Assembly: GCA_029939535.1 (NCBI GenBank)
Contig: JAOZST010000168.1
Span: forward strand, 1-8,262
Length of the DNA: 8,262 nt
DNA from: NBML01 sp029939535
GTDB lineage: Bacteria; Desulfobacterota; Desulfobacteria; Desulfobacterales; Desulfobacteraceae
Direction of reading: 5' to 3'
Shown here one piece after another: positions 1 to 6,934 of this stretch (position 1 is its first letter; every line of letters begins with the position of its first letter). A model generated the notes under the pieces. The model worked only from the letters and a program-made list of their open reading frames with translations. It did not search any database and was not told the DNA's origin. Position numbers and translations under genes: made by a program.

Positions 1-1
1 T

Positions 2-817
2 GTTGAAAAAAGCACAGGTATCTCTACATCCAATGGTCCCGGCGGCGGAGTAGGTAACTGCAAAGCAGTCCAGGGTGGAAGAGCTGATTTTGGTTGGACT
101 TATACCCATACTGCATATAACGCTTACAATGGCCGGGGTAAATTCAAAAAAAATAATACTAATCTTCGTCATTTGATGTCTCTGTACCCTGGTATTTTCC
201 AGATGGCAGTACCAAAAGGCAGTAAAATAAATACAGTCAGTGATCTTGCAGACAAACGCATCGTACCGGGTAAGGTTGGTTTTTCCGGGACTGTTATTGC
301 TGAGAATGTTCTTGCTGCCTATGGTCTAACCTTTGACAGCATAAAGAAAAACGGCGGTTTGGTAAATTATGTCGGATATTCTGATTCAGCCGCATTGATG
401 AAAGATGGTCACAGCGACTGTTACATGGCTGTAACATCCTGTCCCCAGTCCACTATCATTGACTTGATGTTTCGCCCGGGAGTTCGTTTCTTGTCCGTGG
501 ATAAAGAGCACATGGACAAAATTAAAGTGCTGGATCCCGGATTAATGGGAACTGTCATTCCCAAGGGATCTTACAAAGGTTTGGATCAGGATGTTCCAAC
601 CGTTGGTACGGTTACCTGCTTGGTAACCAGCAAGGACGTTCCCGAAGATATAGTCTACAAGGTAGTTAAAAACCTTTATGCTAACTGGGCCGCACTGGCC
701 GAGGTCAAAAAGCAAGCCATTGAGAACTCAAAACCTGAAAAAGCTGCCATGGGAGCAGGTATTCCCATTCATGCGGGAGCTTTAAAATATTATAAGGAAA
801 TGGGATATGTAAAATAA
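2..817 (+). CDS. TAXI-family TRAP transporter solute receptor, 5'-truncated
   Basis: This is the extracytoplasmic substrate-binding protein of a TRAP transporter, which captures an organic acid and delivers it to the membrane permease. The frame is open from base 2, so the N-terminus and any signal peptide lie outside the window; 271 residues plus the stop are visible. Family signs are the GGGVGN segment near the start, the ADFGW..THTAYNAYNG stretch (about residues 29-45 of the visible part), the LRHLMSLYP..FQMAVPKGS segment, and SDLADKRI, all typical of the TAXI group rather than DctP. A methionine at 173 is internal and not the true start, because the homologous sequence continues upstream of it. 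The fused permease gene follows after a terminator, the usual TAXI arrangement. Characterised TAXI proteins bind glutamate or dicarboxylates, but the substrate here cannot be read from sequence. Family assignment is confident. Confidence 0.93.
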   Translation, partial: VEKSTGISTSNGPGGGVGNCKAVQGGRADFGWTYTHTAYNAYNGRGKFKKNNTNLRHLMSLYPGIFQMAVPKGSKINTVSDLADKRIVPGKVGFSGTVIAENVLAAYGLTFDSIKKNGGLVNYVGYSDSAALMKDGHSDCYMAVTSCPQSTIIDLMFRPGVRFLSVDKEHMDKIKVLDPGLMGTVIPKGSYKGLDQDVPTVGTVTCLVTSKDVPEDIVYKVVKNLYANWAALAEVKKQAIENSKPEKAAMGAGIPIHAGALKYYKEMGYVK

Positions 818-820
818 GTT

Positions 821-857
821 TCAGGGGCATGAAAGTGCCCCTGAGTTTTTTATTTTT
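821..857 (+). terminator. Intrinsic terminator between receptor and permease genes
   Basis: A perfect 9-bp inverted repeat, TCAGGGGCA (821-829) and TGCCCCTGA (836-844), encloses a 6-nt loop and is followed by a T-rich tract (846-857, TTTTTTATTTTT). It begins 4 nt after the receptor stop codon. The GC-rich stem plus T-run is a textbook Rho-independent terminator. It probably ends most receptor transcripts while letting some read through into the permease, which would give more receptor than permease. Alternatively, the permease operon has its own promoter in 858-905; I see no convincing one there. Confidence 0.9.
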
Positions 858-885
858 ATTGAAACCTGGGAAAATAATCCAGAAT

Positions 886-891
886 AAGGAG
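886..891 (+). promoter_or_regulatory. Shine-Dalgarno upstream of the permease, unusual spacing
   Basis: AAGGAG lies 14 nt before the ATG at 906, longer than the usual 5-10 nt. In-frame GTG (891) overlaps the motif and so cannot be served by it. An ATT at 897 would be well spaced, but ATT starts are rare. I take ATG 906 as the likeliest start, with moderate certainty. Confidence 0.5.
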
Positions 892-905
892 TGTTAATTT
901 TCACC

Positions 906-2908
906 ATGAATGGGAAAACGCTTGAATATGACGAGGTAAAGAAAGAGAGCATTTTGGAATGGCTTCTACGTCAGGAAAAAGGAATTTTTCATTTTCCTTT
1001 GGAACTTGTTATTTGTCTGCTCTCTGTGACCTTGAGCATTTATCATCTGTATGTGGCCTATGCCGGTTCTCTGGAGGCCCACGCCTTCCGCTCCACTCAT
1101 CTGGCCTTTGTCCTTGTATTGTGTTTTTTGCTGCATCCCCTTGGGCGTAAAAAATGGACTGACCCAAAAAATTCCTGGTTTATTGTGGATATTATATTAG
1201 TAGTTCTTACCATTTCCATCCAGGTTTATACTTTATGGGATTTGGATGAGTTTATCTTCCGGAGGGGAGACCTGACCCAGATAGACATTTATGCAGGTAC
1301 GGCCATGTNNNNNNNNNNCTTCTTTTGATGGAGGCCACCCGGCGTACAGTAGGCTGGGCAATGACAATCATAGCATGCTTTTTTCTGGCTCAAACAGCTT
1401 TTTCCGACAAATTATTCTGGATTTTTTACGGCCCGCCCAGCTCCTGGTTCACAATGGTGGATTATTTGTTCATGCGGGAAAACGGAATGTATTCTATTCC
1501 CATAATGGTTATGGCCACCTATATTTTTCTGTTCATCCTTTTTGGGGCCATCCTTGTAAGGTCTGGAGCCGGACGTTTTTTTATTAATGTGGCTCTGGCT
1601 GTTACCGGCTCAAAAGTAGGAGGACCTGCCAAGGCATCTGTACTCAGCTCCTGTTTAATGGCATCGGTTTCAGGTTCAGCCGTGGCCAATGTGGTCACAA
1701 CGGGCAGCTTTACCATTCCACTTATGAAGCGAATAGGATACCGTCCGTATTTTGCAGGAGCAGTTGAGGCCTGCGCATCCTCCGGCGGACAAATCATGCC
1801 TCCTGTAATGGGTGCGGCTGCCTTTGTTATTGCAGAATTTATGAATGTCCCTTATTTAAAGGTTGCCCTTGCAGGTCTGTTCCCGGCTTTGATATATTTT
1901 TTTTCAATCTTTGTTATGGTGCATTTTGAGGCACGAAAGCGAAACCTGGCCACCATCTCCAGGGCTGAACTGCCCAACCTCAAACATGAAATTAAACGGG
2001 GAGGGCATCTGTTCCTGGCAATAGTGGTTATTGTTGTTCTTATGATGGTTGGCTATACTCCCATGTTTGCAGCGTTCTGGGCTATTCTTTCCATTTTGTT
2101 CTTAAGCTCTTTGCGCAGGGAAACCAGAATGACCCCGACTGATATCATAAGCGCCCTTGAGGAAGGTGCCCGTCTGGCAGTTTCCGTATCAGTGGCCTGT
2201 GCAGCAGCAGGTATCATTATAGGTTGTGTTTTTGTTTCAGGTATAGGACTGAAATTTACCAATGTAATTGTCTCTCTGGCCGGCGGTAACCTGTGGATTG
2301 CTTTATTTCTGACCATGGGTTCTTCCATGATTCTGGGTATGGGTCTTACAACTACAGCAGTATACATTACCCTGGCAGCCCTTGTGATTCCTGCCCTGAT
2401 TAAAATGGGTGTTGTGCCCATAGCAGCACATTTATTTGCCTTTTACTTTGGCCTTGTTTCAGCCATCACACCGCCCGTTGCCCTGGCATCCTTTGCAGCA
2501 GCGGGCATAGCCGGATCAAATCCGATGCAGACCGGATGGTGCTCCCTTCGACTTGGCATAGCCAAGTATCTCCTGCCCTTTGTTTTTGTCTTTGCACCAG
2601 GACTTTTGTTTGTGGGGACCTGGGACCAGATTGTTCTGGCCATAGTGGGAGGTTTTGCAGGCATATATGCTTTGACTGCCACCACCGAAGGCTGGATTAT
2701 GTATAAAATAGATTGGCCCTTAAGAGTCCTTCTGAGTTTTTGTGCATTTTTGTTTTTTACTCCAGGACTGGACATGTCTATTTCTGGGTTTGCCATCCAG
2801 CTGCCCAACTGGCTCACCCATTTGTCAGCATGGTGTATTCTTGGTATTGTCTATTTCATGCATAAATCCAAACATAGCAACGCCCTTGCAAAGGAGGCTG
2901 CAATATGA
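906..2908 (+). CDS. TRAP transporter fused permease (DctQ-DctM type), split by an assembly gap
   Basis: This is the membrane component of the TAXI TRAP transporter and would carry the substrate inward with sodium ions. The first part (906-1307, 134 residues) has a charged N-terminus and about three hydrophobic helices (near residues 30-50, 64-79 and 92-112), matching the small DctQ-like domain. After the N run, the sequence resumes in another frame with LLLMEATRRTVGW (from 1319), a hallmark of fused TAXI permeases. The DctM-like domain contains SVSGSAVANVVTTGSF (from 1664), GYRPYFAGAVEA and SGGQIMPPVMGAAAF (about 1778-1822), all strongly conserved in the family. The two halves are one gene: the frame change coincides exactly with the gap, so the true gap length differs from 10. 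Total length of roughly 670-680 residues suits the family. The stop overlaps the start of the next gene (ATGA at 2905-2908), suggesting translational coupling. The start is uncertain (GTG 891 is the alternative). Confidence 0.9.
1309..1318. other. Assembly gap (10 Ns) inside the permease gene
   Basis: Ten consecutive undetermined bases, a typical placeholder of fixed size in scaffolds. The upstream frame leaves one base (1308) of a split codon, and the downstream frame resumes with a codon at 1319. Restoring a single frame needs a gap of 3k+2 bases; ten does not satisfy this. By comparison with the family, roughly ten or more codons, covering the start of the helix before EATRRTVGW, are probably missing. 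Confidence 0.95.
2891..2897 (+). promoter_or_regulatory. Strong Shine-Dalgarno for the small membrane protein gene
   Basis: AAGGAGG lies inside the last codons of the permease gene, 7 nt before the ATG at 2905. It is the best ribosome binding site in the window, supporting real and efficient translation of the overlapping small gene. Confidence 0.85.
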
Positions 2909-3105
2909 CCAGGCAACGCTGGCTGGAATGGATGTTAATGGCAATGACTGCTGGACTTTTGATAATTCTTAAGCAATTGCACTATGGGGTAACCCAGTAT
3001 AAAATTTTTCTGGTTATCCTGCTGGCCTGGTCCCTGATTTTGATCATTGTTTTGCGGGCCCTCAATAAACCAGGGACCAATGCCATTGACCAAAACAAAT
3101 CATAA
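2905..3105 (+). CDS. Small two-helix membrane protein coupled to the TRAP permease
   Basis: I do not recognise this 66-residue protein. It has two hydrophobic stretches (about residues 6-22 and 34-50) joined by a short polar loop (KQLHYGVTQYK), then a polar tail ending in NKPGTNAIDQNKS. Trp6, Trp9 and Trp42 lie at or near helix ends. It starts at an ATG overlapping the permease TGA by 4 nt, with an AAGGAGG seven bases upstream, so it is very probably a real, translationally coupled gene. The tight link suggests a role beside the transporter, for example an accessory or stabilising subunit; this is inference. It is too short to be a DctQ domain, which the fused permease already carries, and it does not resemble the DUF1850 proteins sometimes found in TAXI loci. 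It could instead be a remnant of a longer permease C-terminus, but the good ribosome site argues against that. Confidence 0.8.
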   Translation: MTRQRWLEWMLMAMTAGLLIILKQLHYGVTQYKIFLVILLAWSLILIIVLRALNKPGTNAIDQNKS

Positions 3106-3138
3106 TTTTTTGTCAGCACTCATTTCTGTTAAGTGCAA

Positions 3139-3144
3139 AAAGGA
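3139..3144 (+). promoter_or_regulatory. Shine-Dalgarno deciding the start of the first dehydrogenase
   Basis: AAAGGA lies 9 nt before ATG 3154. An in-frame GTG at 3133 would lie upstream of this motif and has no ribosome site of its own, so ATG 3154 is the better start; the family's N-terminal beta strand also begins just after it. Confidence 0.75.
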
Positions 3145-3153
3145 AAAACAATT

Positions 3154-4104
3154 ATGGATATCAAAAAACTTGCATGCGTGGGTGCAGGACTAATAGGGTC
3201 TGACTGGGCAACACTTTTTTTATCAAAGGGTTATAAAGTAATTTTACAGGATATAAATGAAGATATTCTGGACAATGCAATTAATGTAGTACAAAAAAAC
3301 CTTGAATTTCATGAAAAAAATAATTTAATTAAACCCGGCCTGGTCGAAAAAGCCATAAAAAGTATTGAAACCACAACCAGTATTGAAGATGCAGTTTGTG
3401 ACGCCGATTATATCCAGGAATCTGTTTTTGATGACCTTGATTTAAAACACCAGGTATTTCAAGAGATTGATGCCAAGGCCAGGGATTATGCCATAATTGC
3501 CAGCTCTGCTTCTGGCCTGCTCATGACTGATATCCAGAAAGCTGCAGCCCGGCCGGAACGCTGTGTGATGGTGCACCCGATCCTTCCGGCTCACCTTATT
3601 CCCCTGGTTGAAATTGGTGGTGGACCTGATACATCGCCAGACTTCATTGAAATTGCAGACAATTTTATGAAAAAACTTGGTAAGACAACCGTGGTCCTGA
3701 AAAAAGAGGTTCCAGGATACATTGTAAACCGGCTCCAGGCAGCAGTGCTTCGCGAGGCAATGGATTTGGTTGAAAAAGGAGTTGCAAGTGCTGAAGATGT
3801 GGACAATGCTTTTTGTAAAGGATCTGGTCTTCGAGATCCCTTTATAGGTCCTTTTTTACGTGCCCATTTAGCGGGTAACAATATTGAAAGTTTTTTTAAG
3901 AATTATTATCAATCCTATGGATACAGGTTGGAAAGTATGGAAACATGGACCTCTTTCCCGCCTTCAGCCATGGAGGCTGCCATTAAAGATGTCAACAAAA
4001 TGTATATGGTTGCCAACAAATCCATGGATGAACTCAAAGCCTGGAGAGACAATAAACTTGTCATGGTCCTTGAAATGACAAAGGACCTGATTGAAAAAAA
4101 ATAA
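3154..4104 (+). CDS. 3-hydroxyacyl-CoA dehydrogenase family protein, lambda-crystallin-like
   Basis: A 316-residue cytosolic NAD-dependent dehydrogenase that should oxidise a 3-hydroxy group to a ketone. The N-terminal Rossmann domain carries GAGLIG (residues 10-15), with Asp33 at the end of the second strand, which favours NAD over NADP. Expected catalytic positions are present: Ser120, His141, Glu153 (12 residues after the His) and Asn192 in GYIVNR. The C-terminal domain has GSGLRDPFIGPF and a late KAWRDNKL segment, as in lambda-crystallin/L-gulonate 3-dehydrogenase and carnitine dehydrogenase relatives. Members of that group act on free hydroxy acids as well as CoA esters, so the CoA dependence here is open. 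Odd point: the usual HPxNP around the catalytic His reads HPILP, with Leu144 replacing the conserved Asn. It sits 48 nt after the small membrane protein gene, and 112 nt separate it from a second, classical dehydrogenase. Family is confident; substrate is unknown. Confidence 0.9.
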   Translation: MDIKKLACVGAGLIGSDWATLFLSKGYKVILQDINEDILDNAINVVQKNLEFHEKNNLIKPGLVEKAIKSIETTTSIEDAVCDADYIQESVFDDLDLKHQVFQEIDAKARDYAIIASSASGLLMTDIQKAAARPERCVMVHPILPAHLIPLVEIGGGPDTSPDFIEIADNFMKKLGKTTVVLKKEVPGYIVNRLQAAVLREAMDLVEKGVASAEDVDNAFCKGSGLRDPFIGPFLRAHLAGNNIESFFKNYYQSYGYRLESMETWTSFPPSAMEAAIKDVNKMYMVANKSMDELKAWRDNKLVMVLEMTKDLIEKK

Positions 4105-4153
4105 GATCGATAAAAAATAAGGACTGATAACAATCTATTCAATTAAACATTCC

Positions 4154-4188
4154 TTTAAAAAAAACTATTTAAAAAAAACTATTTAAAA
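4154..4188. repeat. 14-bp A/T-rich tandem repeat, 2.5 copies
   Basis: TTTAAAAAAAACTA occurs twice in perfect tandem (4154-4167 and 4168-4181), followed by a partial third copy (TTTAAAA, 4182-4188). It lies in the 112-nt spacer between the two dehydrogenase genes (4105-4216), the longest gap in this gene series. The 14-nt period is not a helical turn. The phased A-tracts could bend DNA or act as an upstream element for an internal promoter, but I see no convincing -35/-10 pair. Confidence 0.85.
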
Positions 4189-4216
4189 TAAAACAATTCC
4201 AAATAAAGGTAATTTT

Positions 4217-5083
4217 ATGATGATTAAAGAGATATTCATTGTTGGGTCAGGGCTCATGGGCAGTGGGATAGCACAGGTATGTGCCCAGGCAGGTATCAAT
4301 GTAAAATTAAATGATATTGATGACCAGGTCCTGGCCAAAGCCATGAAGACAATATCATGGTCTGTTGACAAATTTATTGAAAAGGGAAAGCTGTCCGAAG
4401 ACAGGGATACGATTTTAAATAGGATACTGACAACTAAAAAATTCAAGGGTGCTGCCCAGGCTGACCTGGCCATTGAAGCTGCCTTTGAAAATCTTAAAGT
4501 GAAACAGGAAATTTTTCAGAAACTTGACAAAGTTTGCAAACCAGAGGCTTTGCTGGCAACCAATACCTCGGCAATCCCCATTACAGAGATGGGAGCCGTT
4601 ACAATTCGTCCTGAAAAGGTTATCGGGCTGCATTTTTTCAGTCCTGTGCCCATGATGCCGGTGGTAGAGGTTGTTAAAGGTATCAGTACTTCTGAAGAAA
4701 ATATGGAAACAGCTGTTTCTTTTGTAAAAAAAATAGGAAAAGAACCTATTCGTGTGGAAAGTGATATTCCAGGGTTTCTTATGAATCGAATCAATCTGGT
4801 AAGTTATGTGGAGGCTATCCAGTTACTGGAAAAGGGAATTGGAACTGTCCAGGATATTGACAAGGGAGTTCGGCTTGCTTTTGGGCGTAAAATGGGGCCG
4901 TTTGAAACGGGAGACATGGTTGGACTTGATGTCTCCTTTGGCGGTTTGACAACAATCTATAAGGAAACCCAGGACATACGATATTATCCCCCCCAACTGC
5001 TTCGCCGCAAGGTTAAAGCAAATCAGCTTGGAAGAAAAACTGGCAAGGGGTGGTATGAATATAAGGATGATAAAAACGATTAA
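4217..5083 (+). CDS. hbd: 3-hydroxybutyryl-CoA dehydrogenase-type enzyme
   Basis: A 288-residue NAD(P)-dependent L-3-hydroxyacyl-CoA dehydrogenase, the length typical of short-chain (hydroxybutyryl-CoA) enzymes. The Rossmann domain shows GSGLMG (residues 10-15) and Asp33; catalytic residues match the family: Ser118 in NTSAIPIT, His139 in GLHFFSP, Glu151 and Asn190 in GFLMNR. The C-terminal domain contains FGRKMGPFETGDMVGLDV and ends with GRKTGKGWYEY, as in Hbd/PaaH. HFFSP replaces the commoner HFFNP, a variant also found in some active enzymes. The start is one of two adjacent ATGs (4217, 4220) behind AAAGG at 4205-4209; the second is equally possible. It is followed after 11 nt by the CoA-transferase A subunit, so all three are likely co-translated. 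It would interconvert a 3-hydroxyacyl-CoA and a 3-ketoacyl-CoA formed downstream of CoA activation. The gene symbol denotes the family, not a proven substrate. Confidence 0.93.
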   Translation: MMIKEIFIVGSGLMGSGIAQVCAQAGINVKLNDIDDQVLAKAMKTISWSVDKFIEKGKLSEDRDTILNRILTTKKFKGAAQADLAIEAAFENLKVKQEIFQKLDKVCKPEALLATNTSAIPITEMGAVTIRPEKVIGLHFFSPVPMMPVVEVVKGISTSEENMETAVSFVKKIGKEPIRVESDIPGFLMNRINLVSYVEAIQLLEKGIGTVQDIDKGVRLAFGRKMGPFETGDMVGLDVSFGGLTTIYKETQDIRYYPPQLLRRKVKANQLGRKTGKGWYEYKDDKND

Positions 5084-5086
5084 GGG
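5082..5086 (+). promoter_or_regulatory. Shine-Dalgarno overlapping the upstream stop codon
   Basis: AAGGG overlaps the TAA stop (5081-5083) of the dehydrogenase gene and lies 8 nt before ATG 5095. Ribosomes ending the dehydrogenase can readily re-initiate on the CoA-transferase A gene. A later in-frame ATG at 5110 is less well placed. Confidence 0.7.
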
Positions 5087-5094
5087 CATTATTC

Positions 5095-6054
5095 ATGACA
5101 GATAAAATCATGACAGCCAGCCAGGCTATTGAAAAATTTGTTAAAGATAATGACCAGATTGCCCTGGGCGGTTTTACAGTGAACCGGAATCCCATGCATC
5201 TTATTAGGGAAATTATCCGCCAGAAAAAAAACAGACTTTACCTTGTGGTCCATTCCCATGGTCAGGGCATGGAACTGCTGATCGGGGCAGGGTGCGTGGA
5301 GCGAATCGAATTAGCCTATGGTGGTGTGGCAAGATTCGCGCCCACAGGCATTCTTTTTAAGAACGCTTTTAAAGATAAAACAATTGAGGTTGAAGACTAT
5401 TCCAACTATCAAATGACCCTGCGTTTCTTGGCCGGGGCCATGGGTCTGCCCTTTATTGCAACCAAGTCAGGTCTTGAATCAGATATTATTCGCAAATTTG
5501 GATTTGCAAAAGAAATCCGGGGCAGGGAAAAAATTCCTGAACATAAGCTTAAAGTCATTGATGACCCCCTTAATGAAAATGGAGGCAAGGTGGTTGTGCT
5601 TCCCCCCCTAAATCCGGATGTGGCACTGATTCATGCCCAGTATGCAGGAAAAAAAGGAACTATTCGTATTAACGGGCTTTCCTTTGCAGATATTGAGCAG
5701 GCAAAGGCTGCTGAAAAAGTGATTGTTTCCTGTGAAGAGATTGTCCCGGAAGACTATATCCGCCAGGACCCGGACCAGAACAGCCTGGCCCACTTTATGG
5801 TTGATGCCATTGTTCCAGCTCCCTTTGGTGCCCATCCTACAGCCTGTCACAAATTCTATGACTATGATCCCGGTCATTTAAATATGTTTAAAAAAATAGC
5901 CCGGAACCAGGACGATTTCAAACAATATCTTGATGAATGGGTTTATCCCCTGGAAACCATGGAAGATTATCTTACCAAAGTGGGATTCAAAGATCTTTTA
6001 AAAATAAAAGCAAACTTTGCCCTGGGTTATGCCCCTGGCCTGGACAGACGTTAG
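5095..6054 (+). CDS. gctA: CoA-transferase subunit A, glutaconate CoA-transferase (GctA) family
   Basis: The 319-residue alpha subunit of a class I CoA-transferase, which with subunit B moves CoA from an acyl-CoA donor to a carboxylic acid. Length and motifs fit GctA of Acidaminococcus fermentans (about 320 residues, from memory): IALGGFT (22-28), ELLIGAG (60-66), PDVALIHAQ (174-182) followed by GTIRI, CEEI (213-216), PFGAHPTAC (243-251) and DEWVYPL near the C-terminus. The catalytic Glu is not expected on this subunit. The region before ELLIG reads VVHSHGQGM (51-59) rather than the glycine-rich GGAAGG-type sequence I recall for true GctA, so the acid substrate may differ from glutaconate. 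It is 44 nt upstream of the B subunit and directly behind the hydroxyacyl-CoA dehydrogenase. The other possibility is an IpdA-type steroid-ring hydrolase subunit, which fits less well. The symbol marks family only. Confidence 0.9.
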   Translation: MTDKIMTASQAIEKFVKDNDQIALGGFTVNRNPMHLIREIIRQKKNRLYLVVHSHGQGMELLIGAGCVERIELAYGGVARFAPTGILFKNAFKDKTIEVEDYSNYQMTLRFLAGAMGLPFIATKSGLESDIIRKFGFAKEIRGREKIPEHKLKVIDDPLNENGGKVVVLPPLNPDVALIHAQYAGKKGTIRINGLSFADIEQAKAAEKVIVSCEEIVPEDYIRQDPDQNSLAHFMVDAIVPAPFGAHPTACHKFYDYDPGHLNMFKKIARNQDDFKQYLDEWVYPLETMEDYLTKVGFKDLLKIKANFALGYAPGLDRR

Positions 6055-6098
6055 GAGAAAAGCCCGAAATAAGATAGGGAAAAAAACAGGAAAAAACC

Positions 6099-6887
6099 AT
6101 GGAGAATTATACTGCAACAGAAATAATGGCATTGACTGCCGGCAGGCTTGTCCAGAACAAGGATATTCTCTTTGCCGGAACCGGCCTGAGCATGCTTGCA
6201 GCAACCGTTGCCAAACGCATACATGCGCCTGAAGCCGTTGTTTTCTTTGAAACCGGCGGTATCGACCCTTCTCTGGAGGAACTTCCCCTTGCTGTTGCAG
6301 ACCCCAGGGTAATGGTCGGTACTTCAGTTAATACAGGCCTGGCAGATGCCCTGAGCATTCTTACCCATCCAAAATTTCGTACCATTGCCTTTATTGGGGC
6401 AGCTCAGATCGATTGTTACGGCAATTTAAACTCCACAATGCTTGGAACCTATGAAAATCCTGTTCAGCGGTTTCCAGGATCTGGCGGCGCCTGTGATGCA
6501 GCAAGCCTTGCAAGTGGAGTGATTGTTTTCATGCAGCACGAATATCGCAGATTTGTAAAAAAACTGGACTATTTTACAAGTCCGGGATGGATTTCAGGTT
6601 ATAATTCAAGGCAGGAGGCCGGTTTTAAACGGGGTGGGCCAATGGCAGTTGTCACAAACATGGGCGTCCTTAAATTCGATGACATTACAAAGATGATGTA
6701 CCTGGATCAATACTACCCGTTTACTGATCCTGAAACCATAGCTTCTGAAACAGGATTTTCCCTTGATATTTCAAGGGCAAAAAAATGCAGCCCTCCCGGG
6801 GATGATGAGTTAAAAATGCTCAGACAGGAGGTCGATCCACAGAGATTGATTCTGGGCCCGCTGCCATGCTGTCCTAGTCCGGGATAA
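6099..6887 (+). CDS. gctB: CoA-transferase subunit B, glutaconate CoA-transferase (GctB) family
   Basis: The 262-residue beta subunit, carrying the active-site glutamate of the class I CoA-transferase. Glu51 in FFETGGI aligns with the catalytic Glu54 of A. fermentans GctB (VESG context), which becomes a CoA thioester during turnover. Other family marks are TVGTGL-like FAGTGLS (25-31), GAAQIDCYGN (100-109), RFPGSGGAC (124-132), MQHEYRRF and TSPGW, then GVLKFD and the late MYLDQYYP segment. Presence of the Glu argues for a transferase and against the IpdB hydrolase branch. The ribosome site CAGGAA (6087-6092) precedes ATG 6099. Subunits A and B are complete and adjacent, so a functional heteromeric enzyme is expected. 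The donor is probably acetyl-CoA or a pathway product CoA; the acceptor acid is unknown. A 47-nt spacer with no visible terminator leads to the FAD enzyme. Confidence 0.92.
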   Translation: MENYTATEIMALTAGRLVQNKDILFAGTGLSMLAATVAKRIHAPEAVVFFETGGIDPSLEELPLAVADPRVMVGTSVNTGLADALSILTHPKFRTIAFIGAAQIDCYGNLNSTMLGTYENPVQRFPGSGGACDAASLASGVIVFMQHEYRRFVKKLDYFTSPGWISGYNSRQEAGFKRGGPMAVVTNMGVLKFDDITKMMYLDQYYPFTDPETIASETGFSLDISRAKKCSPPGDDELKMLRQEVDPQRLILGPLPCCPSPG

Positions 6888-6934
6888 ACACGGGGATAAT
6901 AATCATTGGAAGCTTGGTGGCCAGTTAAGATAAA

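Noticed and set aside
2053..2817. Antisense open frames of over 120 codons opposite the permease
   Set aside because: Composition follows the coding strand's hydrophobic codons read backwards, with no family motif or plausible ribosome site; shadows of the permease.
1325..2908. Separate permease gene starting at TTG 1325
   Set aside because: Family sequence (LLL before MEATRRTVGW) runs up to the N gap, so the TTG is an internal leucine of one fused permease.
3116..3136. Inverted repeat GCACT/AGTGC after the small membrane protein gene as a terminator
   Set aside because: Only a 5-bp stem with an 11-nt loop and no T-run following it; too weak.
3133..3153. GTG start for the first dehydrogenase, adding 7 residues
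   Set aside because: The ribosome site AAAGGA (3139-3144) lies downstream of the GTG and is correctly spaced for ATG 3154; the family N-terminus starts there.
4105..4216. Internal promoter in the AT-rich spacer
   Set aside because: TAAAAT at 4184-4189 resembles a -10 box, but there is no -35-like hexamer at a suitable distance; AT-rich DNA gives such matches by chance.
6017..6232. A 71-codon + strand frame across the CoA-transferase A/B junction
   Set aside because: It overlaps the end of subunit A and the start of subunit B in another frame and has no recognisable protein features.
5095..6887. IpdAB-type steroid ring-opening hydrolase
   Set aside because: Subunit B keeps the transferase glutamate (Glu51) and matches glutaconate CoA-transferase throughout; no other steroid genes are nearby.
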